Below, one piece after another: positions 8,719 through 17,007 of a DNA stretch of 64,000 nt (within the stretch, counting starts at the first letter, position 1; every line of letters begins with the position of its first letter). The stretch comes from Symbiobacterium terraclitae. GTDB taxonomy: Bacteria > Bacillota > Sulfobacillia > Symbiobacteriales > Symbiobacteriaceae. The position numbers and the translations under genes were made by a program. The stretch is from positions 62,001-126,000 of the forward strand of contig NZ_JAGGLG010000008.1 in assembly GCF_017874315.1 (NCBI RefSeq). Direction: 5' to 3'. The notes beneath the pieces are model-generated. The model saw only the letters and a list, made by a program, of their open reading frames with translations, did not search any database and had not been told where the DNA came from.

Positions 8719-9668
8719 ACCCAGGAGGAGCGCACCGCCACCCGGGACGGGCGCTGCGGCGCACTGAGGCGGTGGCGCAGGGCGCTGACGGCCTCGGGAG
8801 GCGGGCTGATGGGTTCGAACAGGCAGGGGAGGTCCGGGCGCGCAGCCCGGGCCTCCTCGGCCATTCTGCGGCCGCTGGGAGCCGCCAGCAGGACAGCCGC
8901 GCCGTCCAGGGCGGCGGCGAGATCGACGGGGCTGGTCGCGAGGCGGAAGGCGAGGTGGCCCATCCCGCCGCGCTCCAGGCTCTGCCGGACGCGGGCGGCC
9001 TGCACCCAGTCGGCGGCGGCCACGGCCACCGGCGTGCCCCGCGGGAGGGCCGCCAGCCGGCGCAGGGCCTCCAGATCCTCCTTCCCGGCGAGGGCGACCG
9101 CCCCCCGCTCCTCCAGCGCCGCCGCGTGGAACAGCGTGGCGGCCACCGGGGTGGAGGGCGCCGTGTGGCCCAGCTCCTCAGGCAGCGAGGGGACCACCGT
9201 CGTCCCCGGCAGCACGGCCTCCAGCTGCCGCTGGAGCGCCCGCAGGTCGGCCCGGGACGTGGCCGCCAGCACCACCCGCCCCGATGCGGGCTGGGGCGAC
9301 CGCGCCAGCTGGGACTGGGCCGTCACGGCCTCGGCCAGGGCGGACGGGGACATGCCCCACTCGGACGCCGAGGCCAGCGCCCCCGCCAGCAGGGAGCGCA
9401 GGGCTGCGCCCGGTGCGGCGCCGGGGGGATCCTCGGCGACGAAGACGCCCCGCCCCTGATGGCTGACGAGGTAGCCCTCCCGCACCAGGTCCTCGACGGC
9501 CCGGACCGCCGTGTTGACGTTCACGGCCAGGCCCGCCGCCAGGTCCCGCAGCGAGGGCAGCTGGTCGCCGGGGTAGAGCAGCCCGGCGGCGACCTGGTAC
9601 CGGATCTGTGCCTTGATCTGCTCCCGCACGGGGAGGCTGCTGGTGGGATCCAGCCGGAAGGCCTGCAC
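8715..9668 (-). CDS. GntR-family transcriptional regulator with long C-terminal domain
   Basis: A 317-residue protein with an N-terminal GntR winged HTH (residues ~10-75; PVREQIKAQIRYQVAAGLL, then LPSLRDLAAGLAVNVNTAVRAVEDL). A roughly 230-residue Ala/Leu-rich C-terminal part follows that I do not recognise; it is not an aminotransferase (MocR) domain and is not clearly FadR or UTRA. The GTG at 9668 has GGGGGTGA 5 nt upstream and fits the promoter at 9703-9732. It converges on hpt and stands next to no obvious target. The ligand is unknown. Confidence 0.82.
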   Translation of the reverse strand: MQAFRLDPTSSLPVREQIKAQIRYQVAAGLLYPGDQLPSLRDLAAGLAVNVNTAVRAVEDLVREGYLVSHQGRGVFVAEDPPGAAPGAALRSLLAGALASASEWGMSPSALAEAVTAQSQLARSPQPASGRVVLAATSRADLRALQRQLEAVLPGTTVVPSLPEELGHTAPSTPVAATLFHAAALEERGAVALAGKEDLEALRRLAALPRGTPVAVAAADWVQAARVRQSLERGGMGHLAFRLATSPVDLAAALDGAAVLLAAPSGRRMAEEARAARPDLPCLFEPISPPPEAVSALRHRLSAPQRPSRVAVRSSWV

Positions 9669-9702
9669 GCTGATCACCCCCACTGTTCTCACGTTAGCGT
9701 AC

Positions 9703-9732
9703 AGTCTATCCGCACGCGGCCGGTTTCGTCAA
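9703..9732 (-). promoter_or_regulatory. Sigma-A-type promoter of the GntR gene
   Basis: On the minus strand TTGACG (9727-9732) and TAGACT (9703-9708) are separated by 18 bp. They lie 35-64 nt before the GTG start. Sequence match only. Confidence 0.5.
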
Positions 9733-9752
9733 TGCGCAGCGCCATACGTAAA

Positions 9753-9775
9753 GGAGCCCTAGCAGAGAGGGCTCC
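9753..9775. terminator. Short hairpin upstream of the GntR promoter
   Basis: GGAGCCCT pairs with AGGGCTCC around a 7-nt loop. It is not close downstream of any gene in either direction, so its role is unclear. The same 13-mer (GCGCCATACGTAA) precedes this hairpin and the one at 2798. Confidence 0.35.
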
Positions 9776-9946
9776 CCCGCGCATGGCGGAGGATCCTCGG
9801 GCGCACCTGCGAGGCGGCGCCCGGTGAGAGGTCCGCCCGCACACGGCGCTGGCTCCCAGGGCGTGCTCGGCGTGGGCTGGATGCCCGCTCCCCGGCGCAT
9901 AGCGCGGGCAATGGCAGGGGCATCCTACAGAGGGGGGTGAAGGCGG

Positions 9947-10228
9947 ATGGGTCAGGAGGAGGAGCGGTCACAGCAGGAGACCGGGATGGTGCGGCCGGGC
10001 GTCTTCTACGGTGCGCGCATTGAGGGGCCGCTCGGACGGGTGCCGCGCGTGGGCGACGACCGTCCGAGCGGTTCTGCGCGTCGGACGGAGTCGACGATGA
10101 ACATCCCCCGGGCCCGCCAGATCCCGGTGGAGGGCGCGGTCTTAGGCCCCGACGCGCCGGCACCGCCGCAGGTCGACCTGATCCGGGGGCAGATGAGCCT
10201 CGAGCAGCTGGACGATCTGGCCCGGTAG
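9947..10228 (+). CDS. Small hydrophilic protein, unknown
   Basis: A 93-residue, charged and proline/glycine-rich protein with no membrane segment or recognised domain. The C-terminal part (PQVDLIRGQMSLEQLDDLAR) could form one helix, and the rest is probably disordered. GGGGGGTGA 6 nt before the ATG is a good ribosome site, the main support for coding. It converges on the OsmC gene 31 bp away. Confidence 0.5.
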   Translation: MGQEEERSQQETGMVRPGVFYGARIEGPLGRVPRVGDDRPSGSARRTESTMNIPRARQIPVEGAVLGPDAPAPPQVDLIRGQMSLEQLDDLAR

Positions 10229-10259
10229 GCGGCAGACGGGGCGAAGGCGCGGCGCCCGC

Positions 10260-10697
10260 CTAGCGGTAGGTGGGCTCCACCAGCAGCCGCACGGCGGGCG
10301 CCAGCGCGCGCAGGATGGGGGACTGCTGCCGGGCCAGCGCCGTGGCCCGGCGGAACATGTCGTGCACCTTCTCGAAGCCCAGTCCGGTGCGCAGCGTCAC
10401 CTCGGGCCTGATCACGATCTCCTCCACCCGGTGGCCCTCGATCTCGTCGAAGGTGCGGGTCAGCTCGCCGGACAGGGACACGTCGGCCACGTCCAGCACC
10501 ATCTGGCCCGCCACGCGGAGGAAGGCGGTGCACCACGCCGTCAGCGCGGCGGCCAGCAGCAGCTCCTCCGGCGAGGTGAGGCCAGGATCGCCGCCGTCCA
10601 CCACGGGAGACGTGAACGCGAGGCGCAGGTTGGAGAAGCTGCTGGAGACCTCGCCGCGGGTGGCGGTGATGCCTTTCCAGGATGCGTAGGCGCGCAT
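10260..10697 (-). CDS. OsmC/Ohr-family protein with a single cysteine
   Basis: A 145-residue OsmC-fold protein (TSPEELLLAAALTAWCTAFLRVA, then a C-terminal helix). Family members reduce organic hydroperoxides through two cysteines. Here the first Cys (in LTAWCTAF) is present, but the second, normally in a CPIS-like motif, is Ser (QQSPILRAL). It may therefore act by a different route or on another substrate. ATG 10697 has AAGGAA about 9 nt upstream. An in-frame TTG at 10718 has a better AGGAGG, so a 7-residue longer protein is possible. Oxidative-stress role is inferred from the family. Confidence 0.85.
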   Translation of the reverse strand: MRAYASWKGITATRGEVSSSFSNLRLAFTSPVVDGGDPGLTSPEELLLAAALTAWCTAFLRVAGQMVLDVADVSLSGELTRTFDEIEGHRVEEIVIRPEVTLRTGLGFEKVHDMFRRATALARQQSPILRALAPAVRLLVEPTYR

Positions 10698-10926
10698 GGT
10701 GAGTGTTCCTTCGTGCAAGGGGATCGCCTCCTGTGGTTTGGTCGCCGCCCCCGGGGGGAGGGATGCGCGCGGGCCTGTGGGATGAGCGCCCCTCATCCGT
10801 CCCGACGGGGCATGGTCTCGACGGCGGTGCCGGGAACGCGCAGCGTTGTGCCACGTGCCGAAACAGGGGTTGGCACCCCACCCGCCGAATAGTCTGTCCA
10901 CCAGCGCAATCGAGGAGGTCTGGAAC

Positions 10927-11166
10927 ATGGCAAAGGGTGGGCTGACGCAGCAGGACCTGATGATCTGGGTGATGAACCACCCCAACGGGACGAAGTACTA
11001 TTACCTGATCGAGAAGGAGCCCTTCGAGCGCGAGGGAGTGAAGAAGGCGGTACACCGGTTTGGCACCACGGGGGATGCTGTCTTCCGGTACCGCGATCAG
11101 GCGGAGGCGGAGCTGGCCAAGTTCCCGCCGGGCGACGCCGGCGAGCCGGCCGGGGCTGCCGGGTAG
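10927..11166 (+). CDS. Small protein, unknown
   Basis: A 79-residue basic protein beginning MAKGGLTQQDLMIWVMNHPNG. It has a short N-terminal amphipathic stretch, an aromatic patch (KYYYLIEKEPF) and a Gly/Ala-rich tail; no known domain. GAGGAGG at 10912-10918 stands 8 nt before ATG 10927. The gene is divergent from the OsmC gene and followed by a strong hairpin shared with the convergent helicase gene. Its local codon pattern and ribosome site argue it is real. Confidence 0.65.
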   Translation: MAKGGLTQQDLMIWVMNHPNGTKYYYLIEKEPFEREGVKKAVHRFGTTGDAVFRYRDQAEAELAKFPPGDAGEPAGAAG

Positions 11167-11218
11167 TCTGCCGCGCCGGGCCATTCGCAGCCCCGCGGGG
11201 CGCCGTGGGGACGCCACA

Positions 11219-11247
11219 GGGGTGCGGAGCCGCGGGCTCCGCACCCC
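11219..11247. terminator. Bidirectional terminator, 13-bp perfect stem
   Basis: GGGGTGCGGAGCC pairs perfectly with GGCTCCGCACCCC around a 3-nt loop and is followed by TTCTC on the plus strand. It lies between the converging small gene and helicase gene. Confidence 0.8.
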
Positions 11248-11250
11248 TTC

Positions 11251-12765
11251 TCAGTGCACGCCGAAAAGGCCCAGGATCTCCTCCCGGGTCAAGCGCTGCA
11301 GCACGAACTGCTGCTCCTGGTCCTCGTTCAGCTCGGTGAGCGGGTCCATCACCTGGTGGAAGAGCTCCCGCTTCTGCTCCACCAGCTGGGCGATGCGCTC
11401 TTCCACCGTGCCCCGGGTCAGCAGGCTGGTCACGTGGACGGTGCGGCGCTGGCCGATGCGGTGGGTGCGGTCCTCGGCCTGCTGGGCGACGGCAGGGTTC
11501 CACCAGTGATCCAGATGGTAGACGTGGTTGGCCCGGGTGAGGGTGATGCCGACCCCGCCGGCCTTCAGCGACATCGCCAGCACCCGGGGCATCTCCTTGT
11601 GCTGGAAGTGGTGCACCACCAGCTGCCGGTTCCAGTCGCTGAGCGAGCCGTCGAAGAGGATGGCACCGAACGGCTCCAGCCGGGGCATGAGCCGCTCCAG
11701 GGTCACCTTCGGGTACTGGGAGAAGATGAGTACCTTCTCGCCCCGGTCGATCAGTTCGGCCAGCTCCTGCTCCAGGTAGTCCACCTTGCAGGAGGCGCCG
11801 GTTTCGGGGTCGAGGTTGCAGATCTGCTTCAGCTTGTTGAGCAGGGTGAGGGCGATCATCGGGGCGGCGGCGTGGCCGGCCTGCCGGATGGCCAGCACGC
11901 CGGCCCGCTCGGCGGCCTCGTAGGCCAGCCGCTGGGCCGGCGCCAGGTCCAGCCAGACGGTGCGGTACTCCTTGGGCGGCAGGTGGCGGAGCACGTCGGC
12001 CTTGCGCCGCCGGAGCACATAGGGCGCGATCCGCCGGTGGATCTCCTCCACCGGGCAGCCCTTCCGACTGGGCAGCAGGCCCGGCTTCAGGTAATGGAAG
12101 ATGGCCAGCAGCTCCTCCACCCGGTTCTCCAGGGGCGTGCCCGAGAGCCCCCAGCGCCACCGGGCCTCCACCCGGGCCACCGCCCGGTGCGTCGCGGTCT
12201 CGGGGTTCTTGATCCGCTGGATCTCGTCCAGGAGGATCAGGTCGTAGGCGGCGGGATCGGCCAGACCGGCCTTCAGGTCCTCCCGCCAGGTCTCGTAACC
12301 GGTCACGTGAACGTGCGCCTGGCTGCGCCAGTACCACTGGCGCCGCTTCCGGGGCCCCTCCACCGGCACCGCACGCAGGTCGGGCGCCCACCGCCGCAGC
12401 TTGTAGTACCAGTCGAAGATCAGCGTCTTGGGACACAGGATCAGGGCCCGCCCGACCTCGCCCCGGCGGATCAGCAGCCGCAGCGCGGCGATGGCCTGGA
12501 TCGACTTGCCCAGCCCCATCTCGTCGCCCAGCAGGGCGACGGGGTGCTCCATCAGATACCGGGCCCCCTCCTCCTGATAGTCGTACAGCTCCTCGCCGGG
12601 CGGAGCGTAGAGGGCGCCCGGGTCCGGTGCCGCACCCTCCGGCGCTGCCGGCAGGTCAAAAAACAGCAGGGGTGCGTCCGGACTCTGGCTGCCCCACTCA
12701 CTCTCGGCGAAGATGGCGGGGGCGGGCGGCAACCCGAGGCTCTGGGTGACCGTCGACAGACTCAC
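11251..12765 (-). CDS. SNF2-family DEAD/DEAH-box ATPase
   Basis: A 504-residue SNF2-type DNA translocase with both RecA lobes and almost nothing else. Lobe 1 has the ATP loop LGDEMGLGKSIQ and the DEAH-type box LLDEIQRIKN; lobe 2 has VLIFSQYPKVTLERL, SLKAGGVGITLTRAN and motif VI QQAEDRTHRIGQ. Bacterial SNF2 proteins remodel protein-DNA complexes, like RapA, or serve repair or defence. No nuclease, methylase or SWIM domain is attached, and no defence genes are next to it. GTG 12765 is chosen for the GGGGGAG site upstream. Compact size suggests a housekeeping ATPase. Confidence 0.9.
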   Translation of the reverse strand: MSLSTVTQSLGLPPAPAIFAESEWGSQSPDAPLLFFDLPAAPEGAAPDPGALYAPPGEELYDYQEEGARYLMEHPVALLGDEMGLGKSIQAIAALRLLIRRGEVGRALILCPKTLIFDWYYKLRRWAPDLRAVPVEGPRKRRQWYWRSQAHVHVTGYETWREDLKAGLADPAAYDLILLDEIQRIKNPETATHRAVARVEARWRWGLSGTPLENRVEELLAIFHYLKPGLLPSRKGCPVEEIHRRIAPYVLRRRKADVLRHLPPKEYRTVWLDLAPAQRLAYEAAERAGVLAIRQAGHAAAPMIALTLLNKLKQICNLDPETGASCKVDYLEQELAELIDRGEKVLIFSQYPKVTLERLMPRLEPFGAILFDGSLSDWNRQLVVHHFQHKEMPRVLAMSLKAGGVGITLTRANHVYHLDHWWNPAVAQQAEDRTHRIGQRRTVHVTSLLTRGTVEERIAQLVEQKRELFHQVMDPLTELNEDQEQQFVLQRLTREEILGLFGVH

Positions 12766-12878
12766 GGCGCAGACTCCCCCCGTTCGCTGCATTCTTCGTC
12801 CGGGATAGTCTGCGCCGTGCGCATGTAAACATAACAGGGATGTTCTGGTCAAACGCACGTGCGGAGGTGTTGCTCACG

Positions 12879-13118
12879 ATGGCCGATGCGGCGGAGATTC
12901 GCAAGTTCGGTGTGGAGCCGGATTTCGAGCGGTACACGTACGATCCCAACGCCTGCTCCTGGTGCGGCCAGCCGGTGCTGATCATCCAGTCCAAGGAGCG
13001 CATGCCGGGCTACCGCACCGAGGCGACGGCGTGCGAGAACTGCATGTCGAAGCTCTCGAAGCGGACGCGCGCCAAGGAGTTTCGCTGGGTCTTCCTGCAG
13101 GACTGGCGGCCCGAGTAG
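12879..13118 (+). CDS. Small protein with two CxxC motifs (zinc ribbon-like)
   Basis: A 79-residue protein with CSWCGQP (about residue 27) and CENCMSK (about residue 56), spaced as in a zinc ribbon, followed by a basic stretch (KLSKRTRAKEFRWVF). This suggests zinc and perhaps nucleic-acid or protein binding. GGAGGTG 9 nt upstream supports ATG 12879. It is divergent from the SNF2 gene, with the two starts 113 bp apart, so they share a control region. A similar CxxC pair occurs in the incomplete gene at the right end of the window. Confidence 0.7.
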   Translation: MADAAEIRKFGVEPDFERYTYDPNACSWCGQPVLIIQSKERMPGYRTEATACENCMSKLSKRTRAKEFRWVFLQDWRPE

Positions 13119-13147
13119 GCGGGCACAACTGGGTGAGGTGTTCGGCG

Positions 13148-13660
13148 GTGAAGCGGTGCATGCCGCTGCTTGCGGCTCTGGTTCTGCTGCACGGATGTTC
13201 GTCCGTCCCGACTCCCCAGCAGGTCACCGAAGCGCAGGCCCGGTCTTTCTTTGACCAGGCCGTACATGCAGCGCTCACTCATGATGATGTGACCACACTG
13301 TGCGATCTCGCCGGGTCTCGCACCAACTGTCTCCTTGACCTGGAAAGGTTGCAGGAACGAACCCCGACGGAGGCGCCGGAGATCCTGTGCACGTATGAGC
13401 TGCCATCGCAGCAGACGGAGCGAGCCGCGCTCGTCGGGGGTCAGGTCCTGGTCGTTGCCGGTGCGGACGGGAAAGGTGACCCGTATCAGACGGAAGTGCT
13501 GGTCTTCCACGATGGTCAGGACTTGAAGGGGACCAACATCGTCTGGTGGTCGAACCGAGGCATCGGGGCAGCGAAGCTGGTGGAAGACGGCGAGGGCAAC
13601 GTGTATGCCATGGCTGCCACGGCCGGGCCGGAGGAACGCGATCCGTGCCGGGACCGCTGA
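13148..13660 (+). CDS. Predicted lipoprotein, unknown
   Basis: A 170-residue protein starting with a short basic segment, a hydrophobic run (MPLLAALVLL) and the lipobox LHGC, so it should be lipid-anchored outside the membrane. The mature part resembles the small lipoproteins with an NTF2-like helical start (ARSFFDQAVHAALTHDDVTTLCDL) and a beta-rich C-terminus (EVLVFHDGQDLKGTNIVWWSN). Cysteines near the middle might form disulfides. The GTG start follows GGTGAGGTG by 7 nt and lies 29 nt after the zinc-ribbon gene, so they may be cotranscribed. No enzyme motif was found. Confidence 0.7.
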   Translation: MKRCMPLLAALVLLHGCSSVPTPQQVTEAQARSFFDQAVHAALTHDDVTTLCDLAGSRTNCLLDLERLQERTPTEAPEILCTYELPSQQTERAALVGGQVLVVAGADGKGDPYQTEVLVFHDGQDLKGTNIVWWSNRGIGAAKLVEDGEGNVYAMAATAGPEERDPCRDR

Positions 13661-13729
13661 TCCGGAAGAACGGGCCGTTGAACAGAGCCATCCTCATGCC
13701 GGGCTTCACCTGGAGCTTGGAAGCGAAGC

Positions 13730-14701
13730 TCACCCTATCCCTCCGTTCAGGGCCGCAATCGTCTCCTGCGGCACCCGCACGGGTTCCCGGGGGATCCGGG
13801 CAAGGTCGAAGCACGGGATCAACTCCTGCGGCCGGACGGGCTCGGGACGGTCGATGAGGCCGGCCAGGTATGCGAGGTGGCCCGCCACCGCCTCGGGCCG
13901 GGTCCCCGCCGCCCGGATGCCTGCGAGGGTCACCGCGCCGTGGCGCTTGGCCAGGCGGGCGCCGTCCGGCCCCAGCAGGAGCGGCAGGTGTCCGAACTGC
14001 GGCACCGGCCAGCCGAGGGCGCGGTAGAGCAGGATCTGGCGAGGGGTGGAGTCCAGCAGGTCCCCGCCCCGCAGCACGTGGGTGACTCCCATCAGGGCGT
14101 CGTCCACCACCACGGCCAACTGGTAGCCGATCACCCCGTCGGCCCGCCGCACGACGAAGTCGCCGCCGGCCCCCGGCGGGAAGTGCTGCGGCCCGGCCAC
14201 GAGGTCGACGAAGGCGACGGGCTCGTCGGGCAGGGCGAAGCGGAGCGAGGGCGTCTTGCCGCCGGCCTCCCGGGCGCGGCGCTCCTCGGGCGTCAGGCGG
14301 CGGCAGGTGCCGGGGTAGACCGGCCCCTCGGCGGCCAGCCCGTGGGGGGCGGAGGCGATGGCCATCAACTGCGCCCGGCTGCAGTAGCAGGGGTAGAGGT
14401 GACCGGCGGCCTGGAGCCGGGCCAGGGCCTCCGCGTACAGCTCCGTCCGCTCGGACTGGTAGTAGGGCCCGTGAGGGCCGCCCGCGCCGGGCCCCTCGTC
14501 CCAGTCGAGGCCCAGCCACCGGAGGTCATCGCAGGCCTGCCGGGCCAGCTCCGCCCGGGAGCGGGCCCGGTCGATATCCTCGATGCGCAGGATGTACCGG
14601 CCGCCCGCCCGGCGCACGTGGAGCCAGGACAGGAGGGCGGTGAGGGCGTTTCCCAGGTGGAGTACCCCGGACGGGGTGGGAGCGAATCGGCCGCAGAGCA
14701 T
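13730..14701 (-). CDS. gluQ: Glutamyl-Q tRNA(Asp) synthetase
   Basis: It attaches glutamate to queuosine at the wobble base of tRNA-Asp. The 323-residue protein is a truncated GluRS lacking the anticodon-binding domain, as in the GluQ family. It has the HIGH-like [15 protein letters not shown], the zinc-binding pattern CYCS...YPGTC (about residues 105-130), and the family's RLAKRHGA in place of a canonical KMSKS. The start at 14701 has GGGTGA close upstream. Its presence implies that the organism makes queuosine tRNA. Full GluRS is longer by about 150 residues, so that reading is rejected. Confidence 0.92.
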   Translation of the reverse strand: MLCGRFAPTPSGVLHLGNALTALLSWLHVRRAGGRYILRIEDIDRARSRAELARQACDDLRWLGLDWDEGPGAGGPHGPYYQSERTELYAEALARLQAAGHLYPCYCSRAQLMAIASAPHGLAAEGPVYPGTCRRLTPEERRAREAGGKTPSLRFALPDEPVAFVDLVAGPQHFPPGAGGDFVVRRADGVIGYQLAVVVDDALMGVTHVLRGGDLLDSTPRQILLYRALGWPVPQFGHLPLLLGPDGARLAKRHGAVTLAGIRAAGTRPEAVAGHLAYLAGLIDRPEPVRPQELIPCFDLARIPREPVRVPQETIAALNGGIG

Positions 14702-14813
14702 GATGCGATCACCCGGCCTACCTATTCTGCGCCGGGGACCGGCTTGCCCTGCACGGCGGGGACAGGTTATTCTGTTCAGGAGCACACGGGACAAGGTTGG
14801 AGGGAATCGGTCG

Positions 14814-15545
14814 ATGCACAGGCGTTGGCAGGCGGCCGCCGCGCTGCTCCTCACCCTGGCCCTGCTGGCCGGGTGCGGCGGGGCGGGCAGGCCGCAGGAC
14901 GTGTACCGCAACCGGCCCCCCGCGGGCCAGGACAGCGCCCGGACCGGAGGCCAGCCGGGCGGCAGCCAGGCGGGCGGACAGAGCGACGTCGGGCAGCGTG
15001 AACCCAAGCAGTGGGACGCACCCCCGGCGATGGCCATCGACCCGGAGAAGCGCTACATCGCTACGATGGAGACCAGCATGGGCACCATGACCTTCGAGCT
15101 CTTCGCCAAGGAGGTGCCCCAGACCGTCAACAACTTCGTCTTCCTCGCCCGTGAGGGCTTCTACGACGGGGTGGTCTTCCACCGGATCATCAAGGACTTC
15201 ATGATCCAGGGCGGCGACCCGACCGGCACCGGCACCGGCGGCCCGGGCTACACCATCCCGGACGAGTACCCGGTGCAGCGGCCCTACAAGCGTGGCACCC
15301 TGGCCATGGCCCGCACCAGCCTGCCCAACTCCGCCGGCAGCCAGTTCTTCATCTGCACCGGGCTGGAGTGCGGCGGCCTCGGCCGGCAGCCGGTCTACGT
15401 GATCTTCGGCCAGCTGCTGGAGGGCGACGACGTGCTGACGCAGCTGGAAGACGTTGAGGTCACCAAGGGCAACGACTTCGACCCGGTGCCCTCCACGCCG
15501 GTGGAGCCGCCGGTGATCAAGCGGGTGACCATCACCGAAGAGTGA
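14814..15545 (+). CDS. Cyclophilin-type peptidyl-prolyl isomerase, lipoprotein
   Basis: A 243-residue secreted cyclophilin. The signal peptide ends in the lipobox LLAGC, so it should be anchored to the outer face of the membrane. A flexible linker (residues ~25-75) precedes the cyclophilin domain, which has [14 protein letters not shown] and GSQFFIC with the catalytic Arg and Gln/Phe residues. It likely helps fold exported proteins. GGAGGG at 14799-14804 fits the ATG. A second, leaderless cyclophilin sits at 63257. The gene is upstream of the glycosylase-like/protease/HerA run but separated by 87 bp. Confidence 0.92.
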   Translation: MHRRWQAAAALLLTLALLAGCGGAGRPQDVYRNRPPAGQDSARTGGQPGGSQAGGQSDVGQREPKQWDAPPAMAIDPEKRYIATMETSMGTMTFELFAKEVPQTVNNFVFLAREGFYDGVVFHRIIKDFMIQGGDPTGTGTGGPGYTIPDEYPVQRPYKRGTLAMARTSLPNSAGSQFFICTGLECGGLGRQPVYVIFGQLLEGDDVLTQLEDVEVTKGNDFDPVPSTPVEPPVIKRVTITEE

Positions 15546-15632
15546 GTGCCCACGCGCCCCTGCCCGCATCCGGGCGGGGGCGCTGCGTGAGGGCGCTGCA
15601 CCCCGGGGCATGCGGCGGAGGGAGGAGTGCGG

Positions 15633-16373
15633 ATGGCGGATGTAAGGCTGCTCCTGCCGGAGCCGGAGGCGGGCTGGGCCGCCTGGCTCGGGGAGGTGTT
15701 CCGGCGGCTGTCGGACGCGTTCGGGCCGCGCCACTGGTGGCCCTCGGCCCTGGCGCCGGCGCCGGCGAAGGCCGGGCCGTTGGAGATGATCGCGGGGGCG
15801 ATCCTGGTGCAGAACGTGGCCTGGACCAACGCGGAGAAGGCGGTGCGGGCCCTGGCGGAGGCGGGGCTCCTGGACGTGGCGGCGCTCCACGCGGCCCCCG
15901 TGGAGAAGATCGAAGTGCTCATCCGGCCGGCGGCCTACTTCCGGCAGAAGGCCCGGCGGCTGAAGGAGTTGGCCGCGCACGTGACCGCACGCCACGGGGG
16001 CGAGCTGGCCGCGATGCTGCGCCAGCCCCTGGCCGACCTGCGGGCGGAGCTGCTGGCGCTCAAGGGTATCGGGCCCGAGACGGCCGACTGCATCCTCTGC
16101 TATGCCGCAGGCCTCCCCGTGATGGCGATGGACGCCTACACCCGGCGCATCTTCTCCCGGGTGGGCCTCTTCGACCCCGGCGTGCGCTACGGCGAGATGC
16201 AGGCCTTCTTCCACGCCCACCTGCCTGAGGACCCCGACCTGCGGGGCGAGTTCCACGCCCTGATCGACGCCCTGGGCAACCGCCTCTGCCGAAAGCGGGA
16301 GCCCCGCTGCGCCGAGTGTCCGCTGCGGGACCTCTGCGGGCGCGTGGGCGTGGATGCGGATGCGGGATCGTGA
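15633..16373 (+). CDS. Endonuclease III-related HhH-GPD protein with Fe-S cluster
   Basis: A 246-residue HhH-GPD family protein resembling the 'endonuclease III-related' group. The helix-hairpin-helix LKGIGPETADCIL and the catalytic Asp region AMDAYTRRIF are present, and CRKREPRCAECPLRDLC gives the exact C-x6-C-x2-C-x5-C pattern of the [4Fe-4S] loop. The catalytic lysine of Endo III (position after the HhH glycines) is replaced by Glu, so AP-lyase activity is doubtful and it may be a monofunctional glycosylase. ATG 15633 has GGAGG 7 nt upstream. Only 13 nt separate it from the protease gene, so the two are probably translated from one message. Confidence 0.85.
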   Translation: MADVRLLLPEPEAGWAAWLGEVFRRLSDAFGPRHWWPSALAPAPAKAGPLEMIAGAILVQNVAWTNAEKAVRALAEAGLLDVAALHAAPVEKIEVLIRPAAYFRQKARRLKELAAHVTARHGGELAAMLRQPLADLRAELLALKGIGPETADCILCYAAGLPVMAMDAYTRRIFSRVGLFDPGVRYGEMQAFFHAHLPEDPDLRGEFHALIDALGNRLCRKREPRCAECPLRDLCGRVGVDADAGS

Positions 16374-16386
16374 GGGAGGAGCGCCC

Positions 16387-17007
16387 GTGCGCATCATCTT
16401 CAAGGACAAGAAGAACTCGTCGGGCACGATCAAGGACGGCGAGATCGTGCTCTACATCTCCAGCCGCCTGCCGAAGGCGGTCCAGGCGCGCCACATCGAG
16501 CAGTTGACGCAGCGGCTGGCCCCCCGGCTGGAGCGGGCCCGCCGTGCCGCCCTCTCTGGGCAGGACCCGCTGCTCGGCCTCACCCCCTCGCCCGTCACCG
16601 ACGACGCCGCGCTGGAGGCCTGGGCGCGGCGGATCAACGCGCAGTTCTACGGGTTCCGCATGGGCCGGGTCCGCTTCCGCAAGCAGGAGTCCCGCTGGGG
16701 CTCCTGCAGCGGCCGGACCCGGAACATCCAGATCAGCCACCGGCTCCGGGGCGGCCCCCACGAGCTGCTGGAGTATGTGCTGATCCACGAGATCGCCCAC
16801 CTGGGCGAGCTGAACCACAGTTCCCGCTTCTGGGCGCTGGTGGAGCGGGCCTGCCCCGACTGGCGGGAGCGGCGCCGCCTGCTGCGCCGCTATGAGGAGT
16901 ACCTGAAGAGCCTGCCTGCGGCAGAAGGTTCCTTATCCACCACAGCGAACTTCTCCAGGCAACGTGCGTTCGCCGAAGAGGGGGATGGACGCGATGGCCG
17001 ACTTTGA
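16387..17007 (+). CDS. YgjP-like (DUF45) zinc metalloprotease, SprT-like
   Basis: A 206-residue YgjP/DUF45 protein. The zinc motif is HEIAHLGELNHSSRFW, with two His and the downstream HSxxFW typical of the WLM/SprT-like clan. The segment SRWGSCS about 40 residues earlier is also characteristic. SprT/Wss1 relatives digest proteins crosslinked to DNA; whether YgjP members do is unproven. GTG 16387 follows GGGAGGA by 6 nt. Its last 14 nt overlap the ATPase gene start, so translation of the two is likely coupled. The context with a DNA-glycosylase relative and a HerA-like ATPase suggests DNA maintenance. Confidence 0.88.
   Translation: MRIIFKDKKNSSGTIKDGEIVLYISSRLPKAVQARHIEQLTQRLAPRLERARRAALSGQDPLLGLTPSPVTDDAALEAWARRINAQFYGFRMGRVRFRKQESRWGSCSGRTRNIQISHRLRGGPHELLEYVLIHEIAHLGELNHSSRFWALVERACPDWRERRRLLRRYEEYLKSLPAAEGSLSTTANFSRQRAFAEEGDGRDGRL

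Noticed and set aside
2784-9751. Shared 13-mer GCGCCATACGTAA before two hairpins (2784 and 9739)
   Set aside because: A pair of 13-mer matches is expected by chance in a 64-kb GC-rich window, and only the position near hairpins is suggestive.
11251-12765. SNF2 ATPase as a component of a DISARM-like or restriction system
   Set aside because: No methylase, nuclease or PLD gene is near; neighbours are small proteins and gluQ.
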